64,000 bases of DNA, from contig NZ_JAJJPA010000022.1 in assembly GCF_020907985.1 (NCBI RefSeq), forward strand, positions 54,544 to 118,543, read 5' to 3'. The position numbers and the translations under genes were made by a program. This document shows, one piece after another, positions 16,670 through 24,970 of this stretch; the stretch's first letter is position 1, and every line of letters starts with the position of its first letter. Source of the stretch: Kitasatospora humi. Its GTDB lineage: Bacteria > Actinomycetota > Actinomycetes > Streptomycetales > Streptomycetaceae. A model generated the notes under the pieces. The model searched no databases and had not been told where the DNA came from. It saw only the letters and a program-made list of their open reading frames with translations.

Positions 16670-18060
16670 GAATCGAAGCCCAGGCCCAGGCGGTCCAGGG
16701 TGCGCAGCCAGAGGTTGCGACGGCCCGCGTTGCGGTCGGCCAGGTCGAGTGAGCGCTTCGTCAGCTCGATGCCGATCCAGCGCACCGGCTCGGGCGGGAA
16801 CGGCAGCGGCTTGCGGCGCACCATCTCCAGCGCGGTGCGCTCGGTGTGCTCGCCCGCCAGCAGGTCGAGCATCACCTCGGCGCCGAACCGCGTGGCGCCC
16901 ACCCCGAGGCCGGTGAATCCGGCGGCCAGCGCGACCCTGCCGCGGTAGGCGGTGTCGAAGAAGGCCGAGAAGCGGGTGCAGGTGTCGATGGCGCCGCCCC
17001 ACGCGTGGGTGAACCGCAGGCCCTCCAGCTGCGGGAAGGTCTGGAAGAAGTGGGTGGCCAGAGTCCGGTAGGTCTGCGGACGGTGGTCGTACTCGGCGTG
17101 AACCCGGCCGCCGTAGTGGTAGATGGCGTCGTAGCCACCCCAGAGGATCCGGTTGTCGGCGGAGAGCCGGTAGTAGTGGAACTGGTTGGCGCTGTCACCC
17201 AGGCCCTGCCGGCCCTGCCAGCCGATCGAGGCGAGCTGCTCGGCGCTGAGCGGCTCGGTCATCAGCGCGTGGTCGTAGACCGGAACGGTGTAGGCGCGGG
17301 TCCGCTTGACCAGCGAGGGGAAGACGTTGGTGCCGAGCGCGACCTTGCCCGCGAAGATCCGGCCGTACGGGGTGCGCACGGCCATGCCGGGACCGGACTC
17401 GGCGAGGTCGGTCGCCCGGGTGTGCTCGAAGATCCGCACGCCCGCCTCGAGGCAGGCTCGCTTGAGGCCCCAGGCGAGTTTGGCCGGGTTGACCATGCCC
17501 ACGCCGTCCTTGTCCCAGAGGCCGCCGAGGTAGGTCGGCGAATTGACCTCGGCGCGCACGGCGTCGCGGTCCAGGAAGGTCAGCTCGCTGCCGAGCTCCG
17601 CCGCGAGTGCGGCGATCTCGTGCAGGTCGTCCACCTGGTAGGGCTCGGTGGCGATGTCGATCTCGCCGGTGCGCTCCCACTCGCAGTCGATCGCGTAGCG
17701 CTTGACGCTGTCCTCGATGGCCTGCAGGTTCTCGGCGCCCAGCCGCTCGAGCCGGGCCAGCTCGCGGGGCCAGCGCTGGTGGCCGTTGCCCAGGCCGTGG
17801 GTGAGGCTGGCGGCGCAGAAGCCGCCGTTGCGCCCGGAGGCCGCCCAGGCGATCTCCTGGCCCTCGATCAGCACCACGTCCAGCGCGGGGTCCCGCTCCT
17901 TGGCGATCAGTGCGGTCCACAGGCCGCTGTAGCCGCCGCCGACCACCAGCAGGTCGCAGGTTGCGTCCCCGACCAGGGCGGAGAGCGCCTGCGGCCGCCC
18001 GGGGTCGTCCAGCCAGAACGGGGTCGGCTTGGCGTCCTGGAGGGAACGGACGGGATCCAT
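16666..18060 (-). CDS. DAO-family FAD-dependent oxidoreductase (copy B)
   Basis: Paralogue of the 12652-14049 product: 464 residues, opening MDPVRSLQDAKPTPFWLDDP, FAD motif VVGGGYSG (39-46), WAASGRNGGFC, and C-terminal AAGFTGLGVGATRFGAE. TAAGGAAC five bases before the ATG is the ribosome site. The upstream gene is a small cupin, 67 bases away, and further up an APC permease, a grouping common for uptake and oxidative deamination of amines. The 24-bp repeat begins at its 3' end. Confidence 0.9.
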   Translation of the reverse strand: MDPVRSLQDAKPTPFWLDDPGRPQALSALVGDATCDLLVVGGGYSGLWTALIAKERDPALDVVLIEGQEIAWAASGRNGGFCAASLTHGLGNGHQRWPRELARLERLGAENLQAIEDSVKRYAIDCEWERTGEIDIATEPYQVDDLHEIAALAAELGSELTFLDRDAVRAEVNSPTYLGGLWDKDGVGMVNPAKLAWGLKRACLEAGVRIFEHTRATDLAESGPGMAVRTPYGRIFAGKVALGTNVFPSLVKRTRAYTVPVYDHALMTEPLSAEQLASIGWQGRQGLGDSANQFHYYRLSADNRILWGGYDAIYHYGGRVHAEYDHRPQTYRTLATHFFQTFPQLEGLRFTHAWGGAIDTCTRFSAFFDTAYRGRVALAAGFTGLGVGATRFGAEVMLDLLAGEHTERTALEMVRRKPLPFPPEPVRWIGIELTKRSLDLADRNAGRRNLWLRTLDRLGLGFDS

Positions 18061-18127
18061 GCGTGTTCCTTAGCTGCTGTGGCGGGGGCGGGATGGGAGC
18101 GGGGGAGGAGGGTCGGGCCGGTCAGAC

Positions 18128-18484
18128 TCAGGCGGGTTCGCTGAGCGTGATGGCGTAGGCCTTGCGGAGGGTCTCGTGGATGGTCCAGGTGGTCCGGTCG
18201 CCCTCGTGCAGGACACCGGCGTCGCCGGGGCCGACCTCCAGCGTGGAACCGCCGGCCACCTGGATGGTGGCCCGGCCGCTGACCACCACGAAGAGTTCGT
18301 CGGCCTCGGTGTCGGTCACCACGCCGGGCGTGATCTGCCATATGCCGCGCAACTGGCGGCCGTCCTCGGACTGCCACAGGACGCGGCCGGTCACCTGCGG
18401 CGTACCGGAGACGACCTGCTCGGGGTCGAGCGGCTCGGGTTCGAGGTCCGCGTCGGGGATGTGCAGGGCGAAGCTGTTGTTCAT
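18128..18484 (-). CDS. small cupin-domain protein (EutQ/Cupin_3-like)
   Basis: Single cupin of 118 residues. GIWQITPGVVTDTEADELFVVVSGRATIQV is the first cupin motif, unusual in having Glu/Asp where many family members have histidines, and LEVGPGDAGVLHEGDRTTWTIHE is the second. Such proteins accompany amine oxidases and aminotransferases in polyamine or ethanolamine clusters. The start at 18484 begins the conserved part; no Shine-Dalgarno is visible, but TAGCGT sits seven bases upstream, so a leaderless transcript is possible. Precedes copy B by 67 bases. Confidence 0.8.
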   Translation of the reverse strand: MNNSFALHIPDADLEPEPLDPEQVVSGTPQVTGRVLWQSEDGRQLRGIWQITPGVVTDTEADELFVVVSGRATIQVAGGSTLEVGPGDAGVLHEGDRTTWTIHETLRKAYAITLSEPA

Positions 18485-18568
18485 GGGCTTGACGCTATCC
18501 ACTGGCGCAGGCACCCGGGAGTGAGCACGGTGTGAACCTGACGTCGTGCCGGGTGACACCCCGTAAGG

Positions 18569-18598
18569 CCGCCGGGCGCTGCTTTCGGCGCCCGGCGG
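18569..18598 (-). terminator. hairpin between APC permease and cupin
   Basis: CCGCCGGGCGC and GCGCCCGGCGG form a perfect 11-bp stem with an 8-base loop, 19 bases beyond the permease stop codon and before the cupin start. It suggests that the permease is a separate transcript from the cupin/oxidoreductase pair. Confidence 0.6.
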
Positions 18599-18617
18599 AA
18601 GCGGGAGCGCATGGTGA

Positions 18618-20072
18618 CTACGAGGACACCCCGGCCGGGTCGGTCACCGGTGCGAGGGCGGCCCGGCGGGCCTTCCGAGCCCGGTTCGCGGCGAGCGGCG
18701 GGTAGAGCAGCACGGACCCGGCGACCACCACGGCCGCGTACACCACCGCCCGACTTCCGCTCTGGCTGTACTGCTCCCAGGCCGCCCAGGAGCAGACGCC
18801 GCCCAGCAGGAGCACGATCGCCGCGATGCTGGACCAGCCGCCCGGGATCCGGTAGGGCCGCTCCAGCTCGGGCTCCTTGATCCGCAGCGCGATCAGCGCG
18901 GCCACCTCCAGCAGGATGCCGAGGTTGGTGAGGAAGACGTCGAAGATCACCAGGTTGGTGAAACTGCTGAGGCAGAACAGGGCGTAGATCGCCGAGGAGC
19001 CGATGATCGACACGATCGGCATCCCGTAGCGGCGGCTCTCCTTGGCCACCCAGGACGGGAAGTAGCCGTCCTGGGCGAGCACCAGTGGCAGGCGGGAGTT
19101 GGAGGCGAGCAGCGCGGAGAACATCGCGACGGCCGCGAACATCCCGCCGATGGTCACAGTCACCTGCAACCAGGGGCCCGCCAGGGCCTTGGCCACCTGG
19201 GAGAACGACCCGGCGTCCCAGTTCTTCCAGCCGGCGTCGCCGCCGGAGCCGATGGACAGCGAGGCGAGCGAGGGCAGCAGGTAGCCCACCATGATCAGCA
19301 CGACGGCCATGGCGAGGGCCTTGGGCAGGTGCTTGCGCGGATTCTCCATCTCACCGGCCACGTTGGAGACGCTGTCCCACCCCGAGTAGTTCCACATCAC
19401 GATGAACAGTCCGGCACCGAAGGCGTTCCACATCGACTGGTCCGACGAGGAGGTCATCGAGCCGACCGGGTTGATCCCGTGGCCGACGAGGTGGGCGATC
19501 CCGACCGCGGTGAGGATGAGCATCGGGGTCAGGCAGATGAGCGCGAACGCCACCGACGAGTCACCGACCCAGCCCGCGCCGAGCAGGTTGAGCAGGGTGA
19601 ACACCACGATCACGGCGAGGCAGATGAACCAGTTCAGGTCGAACCTCAGGTGCCCCAGGGAGAACAGCACGTGCCGGCCCGGTGCCACCGCCGCGACCAG
19701 GCTCTGCAAGTAGCTGGTGAAGAGCACCGGGTAGAGCGCCATGTCGACGAAGCTGTTGATCCACTGGAGCAGCCCCTGCTGGAAGCCCCAGAACTTCCCC
19801 AACCCCCGCTTGACCCAGTGGTAGGAACCGCCCTCGACCGGGATCGCGGTCCCGAGCTCGGCGACCGCCAGCGAGTGCGGGATGCTGTAGATCACCGGGG
19901 TGACGATGATCAGCAGGATCCCCATCCCCGGCCCGGACGCCGAGAAGAGCCCCTCGATGCCGTAGGCGCCGCCGGAGACGCTGAAGAAGATCAGCGCGAC
20001 CAGCGGCATGAGGCGAACGCGCTTGGGCGCCGACAGGCGATTCACCGGGCGATCCACGGCGGTTGTGTTCAA
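18618..20072 (-). CDS. APC family amino acid/amine permease (locus B)
   Basis: Membrane permease of about 484 residues and twelve helices. LMPLVALIFFSVSGGAYGIEG is the first helix with the APC glycine motif, and IPVEGGSYHWVKRGLGKFWGFQQG is the consensus loop. NYSGWDSVSNVAGEMENPRK is the conserved helix 6 region. The start is placed at a TTG (20072) because AGAGGTGA lies just upstream and the preceding in-frame residues look non-coding; an ATG at 20168 is the alternative. It probably supplies substrate to oxidoreductase copy B. Confidence 0.85.
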   Translation of the reverse strand: MNTTAVDRPVNRLSAPKRVRLMPLVALIFFSVSGGAYGIEGLFSASGPGMGILLIIVTPVIYSIPHSLAVAELGTAIPVEGGSYHWVKRGLGKFWGFQQGLLQWINSFVDMALYPVLFTSYLQSLVAAVAPGRHVLFSLGHLRFDLNWFICLAVIVVFTLLNLLGAGWVGDSSVAFALICLTPMLILTAVGIAHLVGHGINPVGSMTSSSDQSMWNAFGAGLFIVMWNYSGWDSVSNVAGEMENPRKHLPKALAMAVVLIMVGYLLPSLASLSIGSGGDAGWKNWDAGSFSQVAKALAGPWLQVTVTIGGMFAAVAMFSALLASNSRLPLVLAQDGYFPSWVAKESRRYGMPIVSIIGSSAIYALFCLSSFTNLVIFDVFLTNLGILLEVAALIALRIKEPELERPYRIPGGWSSIAAIVLLLGGVCSWAAWEQYSQSGSRAVVYAAVVVAGSVLLYPPLAANRARKARRAALAPVTDPAGVSS

Positions 20073-20173
20073 TTCGTCACCTCTGAGGAGTGGTGCTGAG
20101 TGCGGAGTGGAGCTGGACGGCACCGAATGGGGAGCCCACCGGGCAGTGGCCCGGCGACCGGGGTTCAAGCCCT

Positions 20174-20286
20174 GTCAAGATCCTTGTGGGCCTAGAGTTT
20201 CGGGGCTGCTGCTCAACCCGGCAATCGAGCATCCTGTCAATGTTCCTGCGCACACCTTGACACCATGTTGACGACAGCTGGTTGAC
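20174..20286. promoter_or_regulatory. cluster of GTCAA/TTGAC half-sites before the permease
   Basis: Five half-sites occur in about 110 bases upstream of the permease: GTCAA at 20174 and 20236, TTGAC at 20257, 20268 and 20282. The pair at 20236/20257 forms TGTCAA-14-TTGACA. The half-site is the same five bases as in the locus A operators, although spacing differs. Some may double as -35 boxes. Regulator unknown. Confidence 0.4.
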
Positions 20287-20887
20287 ATGCGCAGCCGACC
20301 AGCCTGAGAGCGGGCCGGTGGCAGCAGCGCCACCGAGGTTTCCCGGGGATGCGGAAGGTCGCCCGAGCCGGCCTGGTTGGCCGTCGGAACCGTAGTCCCC
20401 CCAGGCCGGCCCCGTCGCCGTTCGGCGCGCCCCGAGGGCCCGTTCACCAGGGCCCGGCAGCACATGTGCGGTTCACTGGACCGGAGGCCGGCCGCCACGT
20501 CGGCGGACCGCAGCGATTGGGCCGCCTCCTCATCCCAGCAAGGTTATTGACGTGCCGTCATGTCAGTAGATTTACGCGTCGGCCACGGCACGGTCGATCT
20601 CGCGGGACATGCCACCGCGGGCTCCTCGACGGCCTGGTGCCCGGGCCCGCTACCCCGGTGGCGGCGAGCACCGCGCGCTGGATCGCGCGCTGGATTCCCG
20701 AAGGCCGAGCACGAGCCGGGTAGGACGCCGGGGCTGTGCAACTCCTGCTATAGAGTGCGGTGTTGACGTCGCTCGCCCTCAGTGATCTGCAGGCCGCCGG
20801 CCGGCGCATTCGCTACGAGCGCGTTCGGCCGCGCCTTCAAGAGCACGATGTCGTCAAAGCGTCTGGGCGGCAGGCCGGCCAACAAGT
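20287..20887. other. intergenic; possible AraC-type HTH remnant near 20800-20889
   Basis: No intact gene. At the right end on the plus strand one frame reads GAFATSAFGRAFKST and then stops at 20889, resembling the second helix-turn-helix of AraC-family regulators (SAFGRAFK motif). No upstream domain can be followed. TGCTATAGAGT at about 20750 resembles a -10 region. The rest shows nothing recognisable. Confidence 0.25.
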
Positions 20888-20927
20888 AGGGGTGGGATCC
20901 GCGCGATCGTGCGCGAACCCCACCCCT
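20888..20927 (-). terminator. hairpin after tRNA-fMet
   Basis: AGGGGTGGG (20888-20896) pairs with CCCACCCCT (20919-20927), with an inner CGCGC/GCGCG pair. It begins three bases past the CCA end of the tRNA, in the correct position for its terminator. Confidence 0.65.
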
Positions 20928-20929
20928 GG

Positions 20930-21006
20930 TGGTAGCGGGGACAGGATTTGAACCTGCGACCTCTGGGTTATGAGCCCAGCGAGCTACCGAGCTGCTCCAC
21001 CCCGCG
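20930..21006 (-). tRNA. initiator tRNA-Met (CAT anticodon)
   Basis: The minus strand folds as a 77-nt tRNA including an encoded CCA end. The anticodon loop is CTCATAA in a stem topped by three consecutive G-C pairs (GGG/CCC), the hallmark of initiator tRNA; the first base C1 is unpaired with T72, the second hallmark. T-loop is GGTTCAAATCC and D-loop is AGCTCGGTAGCT. A hairpin follows immediately. Confidence 0.97.
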
Positions 21007-21239
21007 TCGGCGAGATCAGCTTAGACGGTAATCGTGCCAGCGCGAAATCGGTTACCCGTTTTGTCAGGAGTCGTAACGATGTCGCAGCCACACGAAACAT
21101 CAAAGGCCACCGTCAGTGCCGGCCGACAGGGCGGCTTCTCGAGTCGAATGCCTTGGGCCTTGGGCCGGACGGAGGGGCGGGCGGATTGCCGACCACCCCG
21201 ACCGCCCGCCCATCGGCGCGAAGGTCATTCGGTGTGCTC

Positions 21240-21908
21240 TCAGCCGACCTTCCAGATCATCGGCACGTCCATCGGGGCGCCGTAGGAGAGGAACTCCGGC
21301 GCTTGGCCGTTCGGCACCAGGTAGACGCCGCACTCGCGGTCGCCCTTGCCGTTGTCGGCCGGGGCCGGATTCGGCGTCTGGCACTGCGGGATGTGGTAGA
21401 CGACCGGGCTGCTGTTGATGATGCCGCTGTCATCGGCCGTCGTGTGCACCCAGATCCGCATGTCGTTGTCGCCGAAGTCCGGGACCGTGGCGCCGCTTTC
21501 ATTGGTGAACTGGACCGTGACGAAGTACGGCGTCTTGCCGGCCAGTTCGGAGTCCTGGAAGTGGAGGGGCGCGACATCGGCGGCGGTTGCCTTGACCACC
21601 GAGACGGGTGTGATGGCCAGCTTGTGAGCACCCTTCGAGTGGCCGGTGGCGGTCGGGCCGAGCGGACTCTGGTAGGTGCCTGCGCCGCCGCTGCCGTTGT
21701 CGGTCGGCGTGGCCGCGCCGGCCGCAGCTGACGGGGTGGTGGCGCTCCCGGTGCTGGCACCCATGCTCGGAGTGGCGCTGGTGGCGACCGAAGGCGCTGC
21801 GGAGTTGGCGCTGGTGCCACCGGAGTTGTCGTCGGGGCCGCAGGCGGTCAGCAGCAGGGCGCACGCGGCGGTCGGCAGGGCGAGACGCAGCAGGGCGTTG
21901 GTACGCAA
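21240..21908 (-). CDS. secreted lipoprotein, unknown function
   Basis: Lipoprotein of 222 residues: basic start MRTNALLRLALPTAACALLL and lipobox LTAC with the lipidated Cys at 23. A Ser/Thr/Ala-rich linker (about 25-85) leads to a C-terminal globular domain with strands such as PYFVTVQFTNESGATVP and two late cysteines (CQTP, ECGVY) that may pair. The overall shape resembles DUF4352-like immunoglobulin-fold lipoproteins, which is only a guess. It sits alone between the tRNA and an empty region. Confidence 0.8.
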   Translation of the reverse strand: MRTNALLRLALPTAACALLLTACGPDDNSGGTSANSAAPSVATSATPSMGASTGSATTPSAAAGAATPTDNGSGGAGTYQSPLGPTATGHSKGAHKLAITPVSVVKATAADVAPLHFQDSELAGKTPYFVTVQFTNESGATVPDFGDNDMRIWVHTTADDSGIINSSPVVYHIPQCQTPNPAPADNGKGDRECGVYLVPNGQAPEFLSYGAPMDVPMIWKVG

Positions 21909-21949
21909 AGAATTCCCCCATGAGATTTCGGACTGGCGAGTCCAGACTC

Positions 21950-22772
21950 TACCCAGGTCGAACCTGCGGGGTCGGAGTCAGGGGCCGATGAACAGCGCTG
22001 TCCTGCGCCAATCGGCCGTTGCGGAGCCATGAGTCGAGAGCGGGGCTGGACACGATGGCGTCTGTGACGTCTCCTTGCTCGCTCGCGTGACAGGGCGCCT
22101 CCTGGCCGTGTGCCTTGATGGAGTGGGCCTGCAGCGAGTTCGTACACACCGAGCGCCTGGAATGTAGGGCTGTTCTTGGCCGGTCGGTCCGGCGAAGTCG
22201 CTTGATCGGGCCGGACATTGGCCAACAGGTAGGCCGCGAGTGGTGCCGCCTGGCCCTGACGCGGTGTCGCGTACCCTGCTGGATCGTCGCCGATTCCATG
22301 CAGCACAGCTGCCACGTTTGACTGGGAAAGCCCCGGTGGACGCCACTGCGATCCGCCCAACTTCTCTCGGGCTCCGCGTCGTTCCGGCCCGCGTCGGTGA
22401 CCACTGCGTGTCGGCGGCGTAGCCCGTCAGCGCGTTCGCCGGCGGCTGCCGAAGGTCCGCCGGGGACTTCGTCCCCTGGCGCCCCGGCTCGGTGACCGCG
22501 TTGCCCATCAACAGGATCCGGGTGTCCACGTGGCCGGTCTGCATCGGCGAGCCCGGCGCCAGTGGCCGTTGAACCACCGAACCCGCCCTGACCAACTCGC
22601 CAGCACCTCCCGCACAGTGGGGAAAGCTCAGGTCGACCGGGTGGGGCGTCTCGACGTCGACGGAGCACGGGTCCCGGAATCGCAGATGCGAGCCGTGTCT
22701 TCGCCCGACCAGCACCTGTACCCCGGACAGGCCGCCGACAAGCAGGCCCTTCCGAGCACCTCGAGCCGGGAA
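21950..22772. other. about 800 bases without an identifiable gene
   Basis: Several overlapping frames on the minus strand lack ribosome sites and recognisable domains. One short stretch (near 22530-22310, minus) reads protein-like (VDTRILLMGNAVTEPGRQGTK) but runs into incoherent sequence. Probably decayed DNA; I see no repeats or RNA. Confidence 0.4.
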
Positions 22773-23330
22773 TCACGGCTCAGGACATGAAATGGCCGAG
22801 ATCCGCAGGCGCGCGCGAACCGTGGGGCGCTCACCGGGCCCGGGATTCCGGTTGGCGGGGCCGGCCTCATGCGGAGCCTCCGCCACGAAGCCGAGTGCGT
22901 CGAGGAACTTCAGGCCCGGCCGCCAGCCCTCCGCAACGGAGGCGAGGACCTCGGTGCAACCACCCGCCGCCAGCGACCCGATGAGAGCTGAAGCCACGGC
23001 CCGCCCCAGACCGAATCGACGGCAATCGGGGTGCATCAGGAACAACCCCACTGAACACGCTCCTGGATGGGGATGCTCCCGCACGGCGTCGATGAGCCCG
23101 CTGATCCGGCCTTCGGCCTCGATCACCAAGATGGCCTTGTTCTCGAACTCCGCGCCCTCCGGCAGGCTGTAGTAGAGGCTCTGGACATCGCCGGGCATAG
23201 CGGGCTGACCGAGGGCATGGCAGAACCAGTCCTCGCATGCCTCGAACAAGCTGAACACACCCTGCTCGTCCGGCGGTTCAAGGTCACGGATCCGAAGGCA
23301 ACGACCGTCCATCTCGATACCCAACAGCAT
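22773..23330 (-). CDS. GNAT family N-acetyltransferase
   Basis: Acetyltransferase with the GNAT fold: IRDLEPPDEQGVFSLFEACEDWF at the start, ILVIEAEGRISGLIDAV as strand 4, then SVGLFLMHPDCRRFGLGRAVASALI, the acetyl-CoA-binding motif A (Q/R-x-x-G-x-G/A), and GLKFLDALGFVAEA as the end. The start is uncertain: ATG 23330 or 23312, neither with a strong ribosome site; an open frame extends upstream to 23489. Acceptor unknown. Confidence 0.75.
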   Translation of the reverse strand: MLLGIEMDGRCLRIRDLEPPDEQGVFSLFEACEDWFCHALGQPAMPGDVQSLYYSLPEGAEFENKAILVIEAEGRISGLIDAVREHPHPGACSVGLFLMHPDCRRFGLGRAVASALIGSLAAGGCTEVLASVAEGWRPGLKFLDALGFVAEAPHEAGPANRNPGPGERPTVRARLRISAISCPEP

Positions 23331-23512
23331 GTCAGCAGTCTGTTTCCAAGAGCCGCACACTCGGAGGCCTCGCCACTGCTCGATGCCGGCGGTTCCGCCG
23401 TGCCGCTGGTGGAACTGCTCGGCGGTCGACAGGGTGAAGCGGTGGAGCGTGCCAGGGCGTCGTGGTCGCGCGTAGGTCGACGATCCCATCGGCGTTGACA
23501 GTGGTCATCGGA

Positions 23513-24154
23513 TCACCGGAAGTCGTCGTTCCCGAGACCGCGGTCGGGTGCGTTCATGTCGCCCGTCCTTGGCGTGCCGTCGCCGAGCCCGTAGCGCAGG
23601 TACACGGTGCCCTGCGGACCGGCCACCGGTGGTTCGAGCAGTGCGAGGTTCGTGGGCACCGCGCCACCGTCGAACACCTTCTTCCCGACGCCGAGCACGA
23701 TCGGGTGCACCCATAGGTCGAGCCGGTCGAAGAGCTTCTCCCGCAGGAGGGTCTGCACCAGGTTCAGGCTCCCGACGACCTTCACGTGCCGGTGCCGGTC
23801 ACGGATCTCGCGCACCGCGCCGGCCAGGTCCGGGCCGAGCTGCGTGGACCCGGCCCACCGGAGGTCGGGCGTGGCGCGGGAGGCCACGTACTTCGGGACG
23901 CGGTTGAAGAGCTCGGCGAACTCGCCGTCCTTCTGGTGCGGCCAGTAGGCGGCGAAGATGTCGTACGTCCGCCGGCCGAGCAGCAGGGCGTCCGTGCCCT
24001 CGTACGCGGCACCGATTTGCGCCCCGGTGACCTCGCTCAGCAGGGGCACCTGCCAGCCGCCGAACGGGAACCCCACCGGGTCCTCGTCGGGTCCGCCGGG
24101 CGCCTGCCCGACCAGGTCGAGGGTCGCGAACAGCTCGATGTGGATGAGGCCCAT
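23513..24154 (-). CDS. dihydrofolate reductase family protein (RibD_C)
   Basis: Protein of 213 residues of the RibD C-terminal/DHFR-like fold common in actinobacteria. It starts MGLIHIELFATLDLVGQAPGGPDED and carries TDALLLGRRTYDIFAAYWP, KYVASRATP, VVGSLNLVQTLLREKLFDRLDLWVHP split over three motifs, and VLGVGKKVFDGG. GGGAG seven bases upstream of the ATG supports the start. Members are NADPH-dependent reductases of undefined substrate. Confidence 0.88.
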   Translation of the reverse strand: MGLIHIELFATLDLVGQAPGGPDEDPVGFPFGGWQVPLLSEVTGAQIGAAYEGTDALLLGRRTYDIFAAYWPHQKDGEFAELFNRVPKYVASRATPDLRWAGSTQLGPDLAGAVREIRDRHRHVKVVGSLNLVQTLLREKLFDRLDLWVHPIVLGVGKKVFDGGAVPTNLALLEPPVAGPQGTVYLRYGLGDGTPRTGDMNAPDRGLGNDDFR

Positions 24155-24970
24155 GTCTGTACTCCCGATGAGTTGGTCGTCCCTGTCGAGATGTAGACCT
24201 GCCGGGGCCGGAAAACTCATCGCCGCGCCGGTACCCGGTTTCCGCACCCGCCGACCGCCTCGCCCATCTGATCCACCGCCAGGAACGGTGCCGTTCATCG
24301 GATGCCCTGCCGGTGCTCCGACCACGATGGCGCCCGTGAGCCCGCCCGGGTGATGAGGCTCGCCGAAGAAAGGGGCGCTGCCCCCGTACGTGGGTTGCCG
24401 ATTGGCCTTGGAGCTCCTGGCAGAGCTCGGGCCGCTCGGGCTGGTGTGCCTGCGGTTCGGCCGCCCGGGCCGGCACTCCCTCACCGAGGCGCTGGTGAAC
24501 CCGACAGCCGCGCCGCCTACGACGACAGGTGTCAGGCCGTCCGGCAACACGGGCAGTACAAGGCCCACCAGGCGCACCACGAGTTGATGGCCTCCCTGGC
24601 CTGGAGGAGAGCACCGCAGCGCACAGCACCTGGTGTACGGCAGCCGCAACTGGACCCGCCGGCCTGGCAGCCGCTGCCGGGCCGACGGCGGCGGGTCGGG
24701 AAGATGGTGTGACCTACCCGCCCACGTACCGACCGACGCCGGCCCCGGCGCGCCGGAGGGCGCGGCAGACGCCGGCGCTCTGGGCCAGGTCGCGGAGAAG
24801 ATCGAGGAGAGCGCGGTCGGGTACCCCGAGTCAGGTCCCGCCGAACGCCGGCACCCGGGACCCGGCCCCGCCCGTGTCAAGCAGTTGTCGGCCGAGCGTA
24901 CCGCCGGCACCAAGGCGCTACGCGATCTGCCGGAGGCCTCCGAGGCGGAGTTGGAGCGGATCGAGGCCCT
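24155..24970. other. about 800 bases without a confident gene
   Basis: On the plus strand an open frame from about 24710 runs into the 3' end of the zeta-domain gene and contains a plausible helical stretch (RVKQLSAERTAGTKALRDL and EAELERIEALYDARHG), perhaps the tail of a lost gene, but there is no ribosome site or known domain. The remainder shows nothing. Confidence 0.35.
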
